Source of the DNA: JBGTIS01 sp041745535
Lineage (GTDB): Bacteria > Bacteroidota > Bacteroidia > Cytophagales > Cyclobacteriaceae
DNA length: 48,226 bases
Assembly: GCA_041745535.1 (NCBI GenBank)
Contig: JBGTIS010000154.1
Location: forward strand, 1 to 48,226
Direction of reading: 5' to 3'
How positions within the stretch are numbered: the first letter of the stretch is position 1; the number at the start of each line of letters is the position of its first letter. A program made the translations under genes and the position numbers. Below are positions 9,401 to 18,411 of this stretch, one piece after another. The notes below the pieces were generated by a model that made no database searches, was not told where the DNA came from, and worked only from the letters and a program-made list of their open reading frames with translations.

Positions 9401-9482
9401 TTGTTTGTACAAATAGTTGTCTACCATTGTTGCGGGGCTGATAAAGAAAATTCTAAGTATACAATTGGACAATTTTAGTGGG

Positions 9483-10283
9483 TTACACTTCTCCCATTAC
9501 ATACATAGCATCCAATGTAGGGCTTTTGCTGCCTCCTTTGGGTTCAAGCGTTACGGCAAAAGCCGAAGCATTGGTAATATTTCGCATTTTGGTGAGGTTA
9601 GCAGGCGAATCTATATCAAACACACCCGCGTCAACAGGTTTTCCCTCGACAATGGCCCAAAGCTGATACTGTTTCGCGGCATCAGGTTGGGGCATGCCTG
9701 AGGCATTCAGGTAAACTTCGTTAGAGGTTTGATTCCAGTAAATAACCGCAGCGGCATCCGGAGAAATATCCAGCCCTTTCAAATCCACCCGGTTGAATGA
9801 AGGATTAACCGTAATAGCCAAAACCTGGCTAAGCTCGTCATTCTTGCTGCTTACCGTATTATACTGCTGCGTGATGGCCTGATTTTGAGCAATTACCTGA
9901 TTAAGCTCATTTTCGGCATCTTTCCATTGTGTATAAAAATAAATGGCGGCAACCGAAGTTACTACCAATAAGGTAACACAAGCGGCTACCAGATATTTCA
10001 TCCACGATTGTTCTTTTGACTTTATTTCTCTTTCAATAACTTTTTTCTCAAGGGCAGGCGAACCGTTAATTTTATCCAAAATAGCTTTTTTAACGTGCGC
10101 GCCAGGTTGCACGGCCGTTTTAAGCGCCAACTGCTCAAGTGTGGTTTGAATTCTTAAAATTTCTTCTTGTATCTCCATATGCTGATCCGCTAATGCTTCA
10201 ACTTCACTTTTCTGATCCTGATCGAGATCATTCAGCACATAAGCTTCAAGGATACCGGACGATATGTATTTCTCTATATTCAC
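9483..10283 (-). CDS. Anti-sigma factor, RskA family
   Basis: This 266-residue membrane protein should bind the adjacent ECF sigma factor and hold it inactive. A short cytoplasmic N-terminal part (SGILEAYVLNDLDQDQKSEVE, a zinc-free anti-sigma helix bundle) is followed by one membrane helix (YLVAACVTLLVVTSVAAIYF, about residues 95-115), a coiled-coil-like stretch, and an extracytoplasmic RskA C-terminal domain ending in FAVTLEPKGGSKSPT. It starts with GTG at 10283, whose G is also the last base of the sigma factor's TAG stop, so translation of the two is probably coupled. The signal that releases the sigma factor is unknown. Confidence 0.9.
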   Translation of the reverse strand: MNIEKYISSGILEAYVLNDLDQDQKSEVEALADQHMEIQEEILRIQTTLEQLALKTAVQPGAHVKKAILDKINGSPALEKKVIEREIKSKEQSWMKYLVAACVTLLVVTSVAAIYFYTQWKDAENELNQVIAQNQAITQQYNTVSSKNDELSQVLAITVNPSFNRVDLKGLDISPDAAAVIYWNQTSNEVYLNASGMPQPDAAKQYQLWAIVEGKPVDAGVFDIDSPANLTKMRNITNASAFAVTLEPKGGSKSPTLDAMYVMGEV

Positions 10284-10813
10284 TATAAAACTATAAGTTT
10301 TCTAAGTTTTAAAATGGCAGCTCGCAGTCTGGTCTTCACCGTACCAAGAGGAATGCCATGTTCCTCTGCCAGTTCCGACTGGGTATAGCCTTGGAAATAC
10401 AACATCTCGATAATAAACTTCTGATCTTCGTTCAGATCCTTTAGTATATCCTTGACACCTATATTCTCTATTTTTTGTTCGGTAAAATGTCTGCTGTCGG
10501 ATGTACTTACGCTATTTTCGATATCATCGGTTTTTTTGCTCTTCTTAAAATTTTTAGACCTCAGTTTGTCCAGGGCTAAATTTCTTGAAATGGCAAGCAT
10601 CCAGGTAAATAAAGTGCCTTTCTTTCTGTCATACATTTCTATCCGCTCCCAAAATTTAAAAAAAGCATCCTGCAACACTTCTTCTGCCACATCCTCATTG
10701 CCCACAATTCGAAGGATCACTCCATTGAGCGCACCTGAATAGTGATCATAAAGATACTCCAGAGCAGTTTTATCTTTGGCGATTAACCGTTCAATAAGTT
10801 GTTGTTCTGACAA
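10283..10813 (-). CDS. RNA polymerase ECF sigma factor
   Basis: This 176-residue sigma factor has region 2 (LYDHYSGALNGVILRIVGNEDVAEEVLQ and FTWMLAISRNLALDKLRS) and region 4 with a helix-turn-helix (GYTQSELAEEHGIPLGTVKTRLRAAILKLR). It matches the sigma-K-like ECF group that pairs with RskA anti-sigma factors. The only sensible start is TTG at 10813; an in-frame stop lies a few codons upstream and no ATG is available. The first gene of the pair thus uses TTG and the second GTG, which would keep expression low. Its targets are unknown, but the divergent cytochrome/YceI cluster beginning at 11121 is an obvious candidate. Confidence 0.93.
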   Translation of the reverse strand: MSEQQLIERLIAKDKTALEYLYDHYSGALNGVILRIVGNEDVAEEVLQDAFFKFWERIEMYDRKKGTLFTWMLAISRNLALDKLRSKNFKKSKKTDDIENSVSTSDSRHFTEQKIENIGVKDILKDLNEDQKFIIEMLYFQGYTQSELAEEHGIPLGTVKTRLRAAILKLRKLIVL

Positions 10814-11120
10814 TTTTTTTAAATTTTAACACTGCTAATTTATAACTTATTCTCATATTATTAGAAATTTTTCGAGCTAATTCCTAATCCTTTCTATTTT
10901 ATTATATATAAATGGTAATTATTCAATATTGTTTAAAAAAATTATCATAATCCGCTAATATTAAAAAAAAGTAAAATACAAATCTGCGGACCTGGTTATT
11001 TGAAAGCCCGACTTTGGTATTAAAGTCAACTTGCGCTACAAAATTTATTTGTTCTGTAAACCATCTTAGCCAAATGCTTGTACTGAGAGAAATACTAAAA
11101 CTAACCAAATACCTGTTACT
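10814..11120. other. Divergent intergenic region between sigma factor and cytochrome cluster
   Basis: This 307-base AT-rich gap must hold the promoters of both the sigma/anti-sigma pair and the cytochrome cluster. I see no perfect TAnnTTTG element, no terminator-like hairpin and no open frame resembling a gene in it. Confidence 0.5.
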
Positions 11121-11675
11121 ATGAAGTCCATAAGAATTGCCTTGATTGCTTTAATCTGTTTTGTGTTCTCCTGTAGCAAAGACGATCCCGAACCCACCAG
11201 TGCTGTAACTATAAATATAGATAGTACTACCGATGCCGACGGATGCGATAGCTCCAATGGAAATATTGTGGTTTCCGCTACCGGAGGAGATGGCAACTTT
11301 ACCTATAGTATTGACAATAATAATTTCCAAAGCAGCAATACTTTCAATAATCTGGCGCCAGGCGATTATGAGATAACAGCCAAAGATGGTGAAGGGAAAA
11401 CAGCAACCGCGGAAGCGAAAATACTTTCGGGAGTAAGTTTAAGTAACGCGATTATTCCCATTATCAATGCCAATTGCGCGGTTTCCAATTGCCACGATGG
11501 CAGCCAGTCTATTCCCAATTTCACGGTTAAAAGCAATATTATTTCCCGTGCGGGCAACATCAGATCGCTCACTGGCTCTAAAACTATGCCGCCGCCCAGT
11601 TCAGGTCGTAGTTTAACTGATAGTGAAATTGCCCTTATTGATTGCTGGGTAAATGATGGTGCCGCTGATAATTAA
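11121..11675 (+). CDS. SprB-repeat lipoprotein with c-type haem motif
   Basis: This 184-residue protein has a lipoprotein signal ending at C18 (LICFVFSC). Residues 30-105 form one SprB-type repeat (GCDSSNGNIVVSATGGDGNFTY...NLAPGDYEITAKD), a beta-sandwich common in Bacteroidota surface proteins. The C-terminal part carries a haem-binding motif with four spacer residues, C119-AVSN-C124-H125, and a TMPPP stretch whose Met could be the sixth ligand. The expected place is the outer membrane or cell surface. It is the first gene of a compact set with a second haem lipoprotein 7 bases downstream, a YceI protein and a DUF5777 barrel. Haem attachment to a CX4CH motif is inferred. Confidence 0.75.
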   Translation: MKSIRIALIALICFVFSCSKDDPEPTSAVTINIDSTTDADGCDSSNGNIVVSATGGDGNFTYSIDNNNFQSSNTFNNLAPGDYEITAKDGEGKTATAEAKILSGVSLSNAIIPIINANCAVSNCHDGSQSIPNFTVKSNIISRAGNIRSLTGSKTMPPPSSGRSLTDSEIALIDCWVNDGAADN

Positions 11676-11682
11676 TTAATTT

Positions 11683-12051
11683 ATGAAAAACGCTTTTATT
11701 TTTATGTTGCTGCTTTCAATGGCAGCTTCATGTGCTTTTAATAATGAAGAAGATTTATATGACAACCAGAACTGTGATACGGAAGATGTAACCTATTCAG
11801 GTACCATTGTGCCTGTTTTAGAAGCCAACTGCTATACCTGCCACGACGATGAAAATGCCAGCGTTTTTGCCAGTGGGATTAAACTGGAAGGCTATGCGCA
11901 ATTGAAGTTGTATGTAGATAATGGCAGGTTGCTGGGAGCTATTAAACATGCTCCCGGATTTTCTCCCATGCCCCGTAGCGCAGCCCAACTTCCCGAATGC
12001 ACCATCCGTCAGATTGAAGCGTGGGTGAGCAGGGGAGCATTAGACAACTAA
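11683..12051 (+). CDS. Small c-type cytochrome lipoprotein
   Basis: This 122-residue protein has a lipoprotein signal ending at C17 (SMAASC) and a classical haem motif C50-YT-C53-H54 in the context ILEANCYTCH typical of Planctomycete-type cytochrome domains. A Met-Pro pair (SPMPRSA) near residue 96 may supply the axial ligand, and the C-terminal helix contains IEAWVSRGALDN. It follows the SprB-repeat lipoprotein by 7 bases and precedes the YceI gene by 11 bases, so the genes are very probably cotranscribed and may pass electrons to each other. Confidence 0.82.
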   Translation: MKNAFIFMLLLSMAASCAFNNEEDLYDNQNCDTEDVTYSGTIVPVLEANCYTCHDDENASVFASGIKLEGYAQLKLYVDNGRLLGAIKHAPGFSPMPRSAAQLPECTIRQIEAWVSRGALDN

Positions 12052-12062
12052 ATAAAACTATT

Positions 12063-12608
12063 ATGAAAATTATAATAAAAGCATTAATCCTATTGGTTAT
12101 ATCGGTTAACCTGTATGCCCAGAAATATACAGCCGAATCAGGAGCGGTTTCTTTTTTTTCTGAAGCACCACTGGAAAATATAGAAGCCCATAATAATGAA
12201 GCAAAAAGCATATTCGATGCGGATAATGGCAACATTGTTTTCTCTATACCTATTAAAGGATTTACTTTCGCCAAATCGCTGATGCAGGAGCATTTTAACG
12301 AAAATTATCTGGAATCTGATAAGTATCCGAATGCGACTTTTGAAGGTAAAATTATAAATTTTCAGAAAAAATCGGGAGAGCAAAAAGCCACTGCCAAAGG
12401 AACGATGACCATTCATGGAGTTTCAAAAGAAGTAGAAATAGCGGGAACGATTAATATGAAAGAAGATAAAATTGTGATAGATTCCAAATTTCCCCTTAAA
12501 GTGGCCGATTATGAAATAGAAATTCCAAAAATTGTTTTTTACAACATTGCTGAAGAAGTGGAAGTATCAGCGGAATTTACCTATAAACCTTTTCAAACCA
12601 CGCAATAA
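12063..12608 (+). CDS. YceI family periplasmic protein
   Basis: This 181-residue protein has a signal peptide ending near LYAQ and a YceI lipocalin-like barrel (KYTAESGAVSFFSEAPLENIEAHN...FEGKI...GTMTIHGVSKEVEI). YceI proteins bind polyisoprenoid or other amphiphilic molecules in the periplasm. The ATG at 12063 is chosen because the signal peptide starts there; an upstream in-frame start at 12021 lies inside the preceding gene. It is embedded between a cytochrome lipoprotein and a DUF5777 barrel, an arrangement I recall from other Bacteroidota, suggesting a role beside an envelope redox step. Its ligand is unknown. Confidence 0.9.
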   Translation: MKIIIKALILLVISVNLYAQKYTAESGAVSFFSEAPLENIEAHNNEAKSIFDADNGNIVFSIPIKGFTFAKSLMQEHFNENYLESDKYPNATFEGKIINFQKKSGEQKATAKGTMTIHGVSKEVEIAGTINMKEDKIVIDSKFPLKVADYEIEIPKIVFYNIAEEVEVSAEFTYKPFQTTQ

Positions 12609-12658
12609 ATCCTTTTTCCTGCTATACCATTACACACTTATCGATAAAACAACTTCCT

Positions 12659-13537
12659 ATGAAATTATACTTTCACCTGTTTCTGTTGCTCGCATGGCTG
12701 TTACCGGCGATAGCCTTTTCCCAGAACGATTTGATGAAAATGTTGGAAACCGAAGACCAGCAACCCACAAAAGTGTCAGCAACTTTTAAAGGCACACGTT
12801 TAATTAATGGCCACACCGTAGAAACCAGAAAAGCAGGTACCATGGATTTTATCATTGCCCACAGGTTTGGCCGGGTTAATGAAGGGGCTTATAATTTTTT
12901 TGGGTTGGACAATGCCACCATTCGCCTGGGGCTTGATTATGCCCTTACCAACCAACTCGCCATTGGCATCGGCCGGAGTTCTTTTCAGAAAACATATGAT
13001 GGTTTCGTAAAATACCGGATTCTGCAGCAAAGCTCAGGAAAAGGCGCCCCTGTAAGCCTTACCGGGCTGGCTACCGCAGCCATAATCGGACAGAAATGGG
13101 CAGATCCTAACCGTGAAAATCTGGCCTCATCGCGGTTTTCTTATGTATACCAGGTATTGATAGCTCGAAAATTCAGCAGCGACTTATCATTGCAACTTAT
13201 GCCCAGCATTATTCATCGGAACCTGGTTACTACTAACTCGCAAAGCAATACCACGGCTGCCTTGGGCATAGGAGGGCGTTATAAAATTACCAAGCGCGTT
13301 TCAATTAATGCGGAATATTATTATCATTTCGAGGAGAACAATCCTGTAGATTATAAAGATGTAATTGCTATTGGCTTTGATATTGAAACCGGAGGCCATG
13401 TATTTCAACTGCATTTTACCAACGCCCAATCCATGGTGGAACGGGGATTTATAGCAGAAACTACAGGCGATTTTTTTAAAGGCGACGTTCATTTTGGTTT
13501 TAACATCAATCGTGCTTTCCAACTCATCGAAAAGTAA
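12659..13537 (+). CDS. DUF5777 family beta-barrel protein
   Basis: This 292-residue protein has a signal peptide (LPAIAFSQ, residues 1-22), and the rest is a series of amphipathic strands with the family's TFKGTRLINGHTVET and MDFIIAHRFG motifs. It ends in aromatic-rich strands (GDVHFGFNINRAFQL), as expected of an outer membrane barrel. It is the last gene of the run with two haem lipoproteins and YceI. The family has no assigned function; its fixed neighbours suggest it is an outer membrane partner of the cytochromes. Confidence 0.85.
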   Translation: MKLYFHLFLLLAWLLPAIAFSQNDLMKMLETEDQQPTKVSATFKGTRLINGHTVETRKAGTMDFIIAHRFGRVNEGAYNFFGLDNATIRLGLDYALTNQLAIGIGRSSFQKTYDGFVKYRILQQSSGKGAPVSLTGLATAAIIGQKWADPNRENLASSRFSYVYQVLIARKFSSDLSLQLMPSIIHRNLVTTNSQSNTTAALGIGGRYKITKRVSINAEYYYHFEENNPVDYKDVIAIGFDIETGGHVFQLHFTNAQSMVERGFIAETTGDFFKGDVHFGFNINRAFQLIEK

Positions 13538-13645
13538 CCGCTATTTTGGGAAGCAGAAAAATAATGTTCGAATCACGATTCTCCTAGGTATTCATTTCTT
13601 TTACAGGATCATATTGTAATTTAGATGCTGTAATATGGAAAGAAT

Positions 13646-16174
13646 ATGAGCATGCTCCATTTTTTTGACTTAGCTACCATAACCCAAGGTAAAGTGCTGC
13701 AAATGGCTGATCGGGAAAGGCCGGTCAGGTATCTGGTAACGGATAGCCGAAAAGCTCTGGGTAGTTCCGACGTGCTTTTTATTGCTATTCAGGGCCAGCG
13801 ACACGATGGTCATCAGTACATTAACCAGCTTTATCAAAATGGAATTAGCCAGTTTTTAGTAACCTGTCCACCTGAAAATTGGGAAGGACTGAAACACTCA
13901 AATATTTTGCGGGTGGCCGATACTAAGGTTGCCTTACAGCAAATCGCGGCGTTTCATCGCCAACAATTTCACATACCTGTAATCGGGATTACCGGTAGTA
14001 ACGGAAAAACCATTGTAAAAGAATGGCTGGGGCAATTGCTTTCCCCTCATTTTTTTGTGGTAAAAAGTCCAAAAAGTTATAACTCGCAGGTTGGGGTTCC
14101 GCTGGCGGTTTGGGAGTTAAACAGCGCGCACGATTTGGCTATTTTTGAAGCAGGTATATCAAAGCCGGGCGAAATGGAAAACCTGGAAAAAGTAATAGCG
14201 CCTACTATTGGGGTTTTTACAAATCTTGGTCCGGCGCACGACGAAGGGTTTACCAACCGGCAGCAAAAAGCAGCCGAGAAAGCCCGGCTATTTAAAAATT
14301 GTCCGGAAGTTATTTATTGCCGCGACTATCCTGAGGTGCACCACATACTGCAACAGCAAACGGAATTAGACCCTGAAAAAAAACTGATAGTATGGAGTAA
14401 ATGGGATGCTGAAGATGGATTCGTCAACCTGCTTTCTGCTGAAAAAGATCCTGTGAAATTTCACACAACGCTTCAACTCAATTGTCGCCAAACTCCTGAT
14501 ATATCCAGAAAAATATCATTTACCATTCCTTTCACCGATGATGCTTCTATTGAAAACTGTATGCATTGTATTGTGTACATGCTGTATCAGGGTTTTGATG
14601 AGGATGTAATTCAGTCAGGCATCGAGAAACTGCGAAAGGTTTCCATGCGCATGGAACTGAAACAGGGGATTAACCAGTGTTACCTATTAGACGACAGTTA
14701 CAGCAATGACCTGGCAGGACTTCAAATTGCTTTGGATTTTCTGATACAGCAAAAAAAATCTGACCAGTATACTGTTATACTTTCCGATATGCTACAAACC
14801 GGCGTGTCAGTTCCAACACTTTATACCGAAGTAGCCCGGTTGCTCGCTCAAAAAAATATTACCCGACTGATTGGTATTGGAAAAGCCATTACCCAACACC
14901 AGGGTGTTTTTCAAAATACGCGAACTTTTACCAGCCAGTTTTACAAAACAACTGAAGCATATTTAAAGCTTTTTAAACCAGATGATTATAGTAATGAGGT
15001 AATTCTGGTAAAAGGAGCCAGGCAATTTGGGTTTGAGCATATTGTAAAACAACTTCAGCAAAAAACACATGGTACAACGTTGGAAATCAACCTGGATGCG
15101 CTTACCCATAACCTGAATTACTATCGAAATAAATTAGAGGAATCTACTAAAATTATGGTGATGGTAAAAGCGTTTTCGTATGGTGGTGCCAGTTTTGAGA
15201 TTGCTAATCTGCTTCAGTTTCACCGGGTCGATTACCTGGGGGTGGCATATGCAGACGAAGGTATTATGTTGCGTGAAAATGGTATTCAGTTACCCATTTT
15301 GATTCTGAACCCGACACCGGAAAGTTTCGACAAAGCAGCAAAATTTCGGCTCGAACCGGAAATTTACAGCACTCGTTTACTACGCGAATACATAAAAATA
15401 GCAGAAGATAGTAGTAATTTGGCTGCTTTGCCTCCGATTCATCTGAAAATTGATACCGGCATGCACCGGCTTGGTTTTTCACCTGACGAAATACCGGAAC
15501 TGATTCAGCTTCTAAAACAAAACCCATGCCTTCAGGTAGGCAGTGTTTTTAGTCACCTGGCCGCTTCTGATGAGGCAACCCATCAGGCTTTCACCTTACA
15601 ACAAGTAGTCATTTTCGATCAATGCTATACTAGTATCGCGGCTGCTTTAGGTTACAGGCCCATGCGCCACATCTTAAATTCAGCCGGAATGATACACTTT
15701 CCACAATATCAATTTGAAATGGTACGCCTGGGCATCGGCCTGTATGGGGTAGAAGTAAGTCAGCAGGAACAAAATGCGCTGGAAAGTGTAGGAACCCTGC
15801 GTACGGTTATTTCTCAGATAAAATCAGTTAAAGCAGGCGACACAGTGGGATACGGTAGAAGGGGCAAGATTTCAAAAAATACAACCATTGCCACCATCGC
15901 GATAGGGTATGCTGATGGTTTCGACAGAAGATTTGGTAATGGCGTGGCCCAGGTAATCATTCGGGGAAAATTAGCGCCTACTATTGGAAACATTTGTATG
16001 GATATGTGTATGGTAGATATTACCCAAATACCGGAAGCACAGGAGGGAGACGAAGTAATTGTTTTTGGTAGGGAACAGGCCGTAACTATGCTGGCCAATG
16101 CTATCGGAACCATACCCTACGAATTATTAACCGGTATTGGCGAACGGGTAAAGCGGGTTTATTTTACTGAATAA
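13646..16174 (+). CDS. Bifunctional MurF ligase / alanine racemase
   Basis: This 842-residue fusion joins two steps of peptidoglycan precursor synthesis. Residues 1-450 are a MurF-type ligase that adds D-Ala-D-Ala to UDP-MurNAc-tripeptide, with the ATP-binding loop GITGSNGKT at 114-122 and the YNSQVGVPL region. Residues 460-842 are alanine racemase, with the PLP lysine K508 (MVKAFSYGG), the catalytic tyrosine Y736 (VGYGRRG) and the GYADG and GNICMDMCM motifs. The fusion is characteristic of Bacteroidota, so it is not an assembly error. It makes D-Ala and uses the D-Ala-D-Ala made from it. It begins about 110 bases after the DUF5777 gene. Confidence 0.95.
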   Translation: MSMLHFFDLATITQGKVLQMADRERPVRYLVTDSRKALGSSDVLFIAIQGQRHDGHQYINQLYQNGISQFLVTCPPENWEGLKHSNILRVADTKVALQQIAAFHRQQFHIPVIGITGSNGKTIVKEWLGQLLSPHFFVVKSPKSYNSQVGVPLAVWELNSAHDLAIFEAGISKPGEMENLEKVIAPTIGVFTNLGPAHDEGFTNRQQKAAEKARLFKNCPEVIYCRDYPEVHHILQQQTELDPEKKLIVWSKWDAEDGFVNLLSAEKDPVKFHTTLQLNCRQTPDISRKISFTIPFTDDASIENCMHCIVYMLYQGFDEDVIQSGIEKLRKVSMRMELKQGINQCYLLDDSYSNDLAGLQIALDFLIQQKKSDQYTVILSDMLQTGVSVPTLYTEVARLLAQKNITRLIGIGKAITQHQGVFQNTRTFTSQFYKTTEAYLKLFKPDDYSNEVILVKGARQFGFEHIVKQLQQKTHGTTLEINLDALTHNLNYYRNKLEESTKIMVMVKAFSYGGASFEIANLLQFHRVDYLGVAYADEGIMLRENGIQLPILILNPTPESFDKAAKFRLEPEIYSTRLLREYIKIAEDSSNLAALPPIHLKIDTGMHRLGFSPDEIPELIQLLKQNPCLQVGSVFSHLAASDEATHQAFTLQQVVIFDQCYTSIAAALGYRPMRHILNSAGMIHFPQYQFEMVRLGIGLYGVEVSQQEQNALESVGTLRTVISQIKSVKAGDTVGYGRRGKISKNTTIATIAIGYADGFDRRFGNGVAQVIIRGKLAPTIGNICMDMCMVDITQIPEAQEGDEVIVFGREQAVTMLANAIGTIPYELLTGIGERVKRVYFTE

Positions 16175-16188
16175 CCTCATTTACATGT

Positions 16189-16206
16189 CCTGCATATGCA
16201 GGTTTT
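16189..16206 (+). terminator. Possible short terminator after murF-alr
   Basis: CCTGCATATGCAGG (16189-16202) is a perfect palindrome followed by TTTT. The stem is only about five pairs with a four-base loop, so termination may be weak. Confidence 0.4.
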
Positions 16207-16247
16207 GCTATATTACCATCTTAAAAAACTTCATATTTTATTTTTAA

Positions 16248-16946
16248 ATGATGCCCATTGGAACTATTGTAAATGCGCTTGCGGTAATTGCTGGCAGCTT
16301 GATAGGATTGTTTTTACACAATAGGTTTCCGGAAAATATCCGCCGCATTAGTTTTCAGGGAATTGGCCTTTGTACTTTGCTAATTGGTATTCAAATGGCC
16401 TTAAAAGTAGATAATATTTTAATTTTAATCTTTAGCATACTTACCGGTAGCATAACCGGAGAAGCATTGCAATTGCACAAAAATTTTGAGCGGTTCGGCG
16501 ATTTTATCAAAAGAAAACTGAAGTCTAAAAACGAGAAGTTTACCGAAGGTTTGATTACAGCTTTTATACTTTTTTGTGTAGGATCGCTAACAATTTTGGG
16601 AGCTTTGGAAGAAGGTTTACGCAACGATCCTACCCTTTTATATACCAAGTCCATGCTCGATGGTTTTGCTTCCATCATTTTATCGTCGGTGTACGGACTG
16701 GGCGTTTTGCTTTCAGCGGTACCGCTCTTTATTTTTCAGGTTTTCATTACGCTGTCGGCAACTTTGTTACAACCATATCTTTCAGATCCTGTAATCAATC
16801 AGATATCAGCTACTGGTGGTGTGCTTATATTAGGCTTAGGCATTAACCTGCTGGAAATTAAAGATATCAAAATAACCAATATGCTACCAGCACTGGTTTA
16901 TGTAGTAATTTTAACCATCCTGTTCGGAAAGTACTTTGCCGGATAA
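16248..16946 (+). CDS. DUF554 family membrane protein
   Basis: This 232-residue integral membrane protein has about seven hydrophobic segments and begins with the family's MMPIGTIVNALAVIAGSLIG, followed by GIGLCTLLIGIQMAL. An internal KRKLKSKNEKF loop faces the cytoplasm. Proteins of this family (for example Bacillus YdfK) are uncharacterised and possibly transporters. A second ATG at 16251 could equally be the start. It is convergent with the DoxX gene, only 23 bases away. Confidence 0.88.
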   Translation: MMPIGTIVNALAVIAGSLIGLFLHNRFPENIRRISFQGIGLCTLLIGIQMALKVDNILILIFSILTGSITGEALQLHKNFERFGDFIKRKLKSKNEKFTEGLITAFILFCVGSLTILGALEEGLRNDPTLLYTKSMLDGFASIILSSVYGLGVLLSAVPLFIFQVFITLSATLLQPYLSDPVINQISATGGVLILGLGINLLEIKDIKITNMLPALVYVVILTILFGKYFAG

Positions 16947-16969
16947 TTATTATAGCAGCACTTGAAAAT

Positions 16970-17398
16970 TTATTGTTGCCGCATGTAGTTATCTAATGAG
17001 ATTTTGCCTGAACCATAAAAAAGAAATACCAATAACAACACTAAGGTAATAATAGATAGCTCAAGTTCGATATTATGGCTTAGCCCTTGCGGAAAATTGA
17101 CGAAAAATACAGCCCCCAGCAATATAGGAATTTGAATGAGAATGGCCAGGCGGGTGAGTAACCCAGCGGCGATAAAAATGCCACCCACCAAATGCGCGAA
17201 TGCGATGTAGTGTACCACACTCAATTTCGCAAAAGCCGTAAAAGCACTTCCTTTCAGCATTTCCAGTATAGCGCCGGTATCCTGAATAAAGGAAACACCT
17301 TTGTAGAAAATAAAAAGCCCCAATACAACTCGCAAAAAATCTATCCAGGCCGGATGGTGCGTATCAGCCCAATGTTCAAGTTTATGAATGTTACTCAT
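16970..17398 (-). CDS. DoxX family membrane protein
   Basis: This 142-residue protein has four predicted membrane helices and the DoxX pattern: WIDFLRVVLGLFIFYKGVSFI, then HLVGGIFIAAGLLTRLAILIQIPILLGA. DoxX-like proteins are linked to quinone or thiosulfate oxidation in some organisms and to redox stress in others, but no specific role can be given here. It is transcribed alone, divergent from a DUF1080 lipoprotein. Confidence 0.85.
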   Translation of the reverse strand: MSNIHKLEHWADTHHPAWIDFLRVVLGLFIFYKGVSFIQDTGAILEMLKGSAFTAFAKLSVVHYIAFAHLVGGIFIAAGLLTRLAILIQIPILLGAVFFVNFPQGLSHNIELELSIITLVLLLVFLFYGSGKISLDNYMRQQ

Positions 17399-17567
17399 GG
17401 TAGTATGGATTAAGGTTTATAAATATGAATTAAGTTAAGAAATTTTCTTATTAAAATCCATAAGGTATTGATAATAAATGGATTATGCTTTTTATATAAC
17501 TGCCTTAAATTTCAGGAATTTACTAATATTGTAACTCAGATTTAATAGCCCAATAAATTGCGGAACC

Positions 17568-18302
17568 ATGAAAAAACTACCAGTATTTGTTATTATAGTA
17601 TCTATTGCCATAATGGTCGCATGCGGTAGTAGCAGCACTCCCGACGCCAATCAGCAGGCAGCGGCTGTAGCGGACAGCAGCGATTCTACGGAAAGCGCAG
17701 GCGAATGGGAAGTGTTATTTGACGGGAATAGCATGGAAAAATGGAGGGGTTATCGGAAAGGTGAAAACGAGCCTGTTAACTGGGAAGTTAAAGATGGTAT
17801 GTTAACGTCATCGGGCGGCCATGGTGACCTTATTTCTAAAGAAGAGTTTCGTGAGTTTGACCTTGAGTTTGACTGGAAAATCGCGAAAGCAGGGAACAGT
17901 GGTGTAATGTATTATGTAGCGGAAGAAGATTACAAAGAAGCCTATTATACAGGTCCTGAATATCAGATTATTGACGATGAGGGATATCCGCGAAAGCTCG
18001 ATAGTACGCGAAAATCTGGTGCTAACTATGCGATGCAGGCACCTTCCAGTTATCCATCAAAAAAAGTCGGTGAGGCATTCAATACTGGTAGAATTGTAGC
18101 CAATAAGGGCCATATAGAACATTACATCAATGGCGTGAAGGTAGTTGAATACGACCTCTGGACCCCTGAGTGGGAGAATAAAGTTAAAGAAACCAAATTT
18201 GCGGATATGCCTGGTTATGGCAGGTTCAAAGAAGGACATATCGCGTTACAAGATCATGGAGATCAGGTTTGGTTTAAAAATATTCGCATCAAACGTCTTT
18301 AG
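17568..18302 (+). CDS. DUF1080 lipoprotein (3-keto-disaccharide hydrolase family)
   Basis: This 244-residue protein has a lipoprotein signal ending at C19 (IMVAC), an Ala/Ser-rich spacer, and a concanavalin-like DUF1080 domain (LFDGNSMEKWRGY...FDWKIAKAGNSGVMYYV...WTPEW...GHIALQDHGDQVWFKNIRIKRL). The family includes enzymes acting on 3-keto-glycosides in the periplasm of Bacteroidota. It appears monocistronic, followed by a long non-coding stretch. A second DUF1080 protein lies at 28261. The exact substrate cannot be read from sequence. Confidence 0.9.
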   Translation: MKKLPVFVIIVSIAIMVACGSSSTPDANQQAAAVADSSDSTESAGEWEVLFDGNSMEKWRGYRKGENEPVNWEVKDGMLTSSGGHGDLISKEEFREFDLEFDWKIAKAGNSGVMYYVAEEDYKEAYYTGPEYQIIDDEGYPRKLDSTRKSGANYAMQAPSSYPSKKVGEAFNTGRIVANKGHIEHYINGVKVVEYDLWTPEWENKVKETKFADMPGYGRFKEGHIALQDHGDQVWFKNIRIKRL

Positions 18303-18411
18303 TAACGTTAGAAAATAACTTTCCCGTTTGAGGATTTAAAATGATAATTCCACTGCGAAAAGCCTTTACAGGTACTATTAAACACTGGACAGCTTATTGC
18401 TCAATTGAACG

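Noticed and set aside
9417..9701. Forward open frames over the anti-sigma gene end
   Set aside because: They lie antisense to the conserved RskA C-terminal domain and have no export or domain signal.
13646..16174. Assembly error joining murF and alr
   Set aside because: The reading frame is continuous through a natural linker, both halves keep all catalytic motifs, and this fusion is standard in Bacteroidota.
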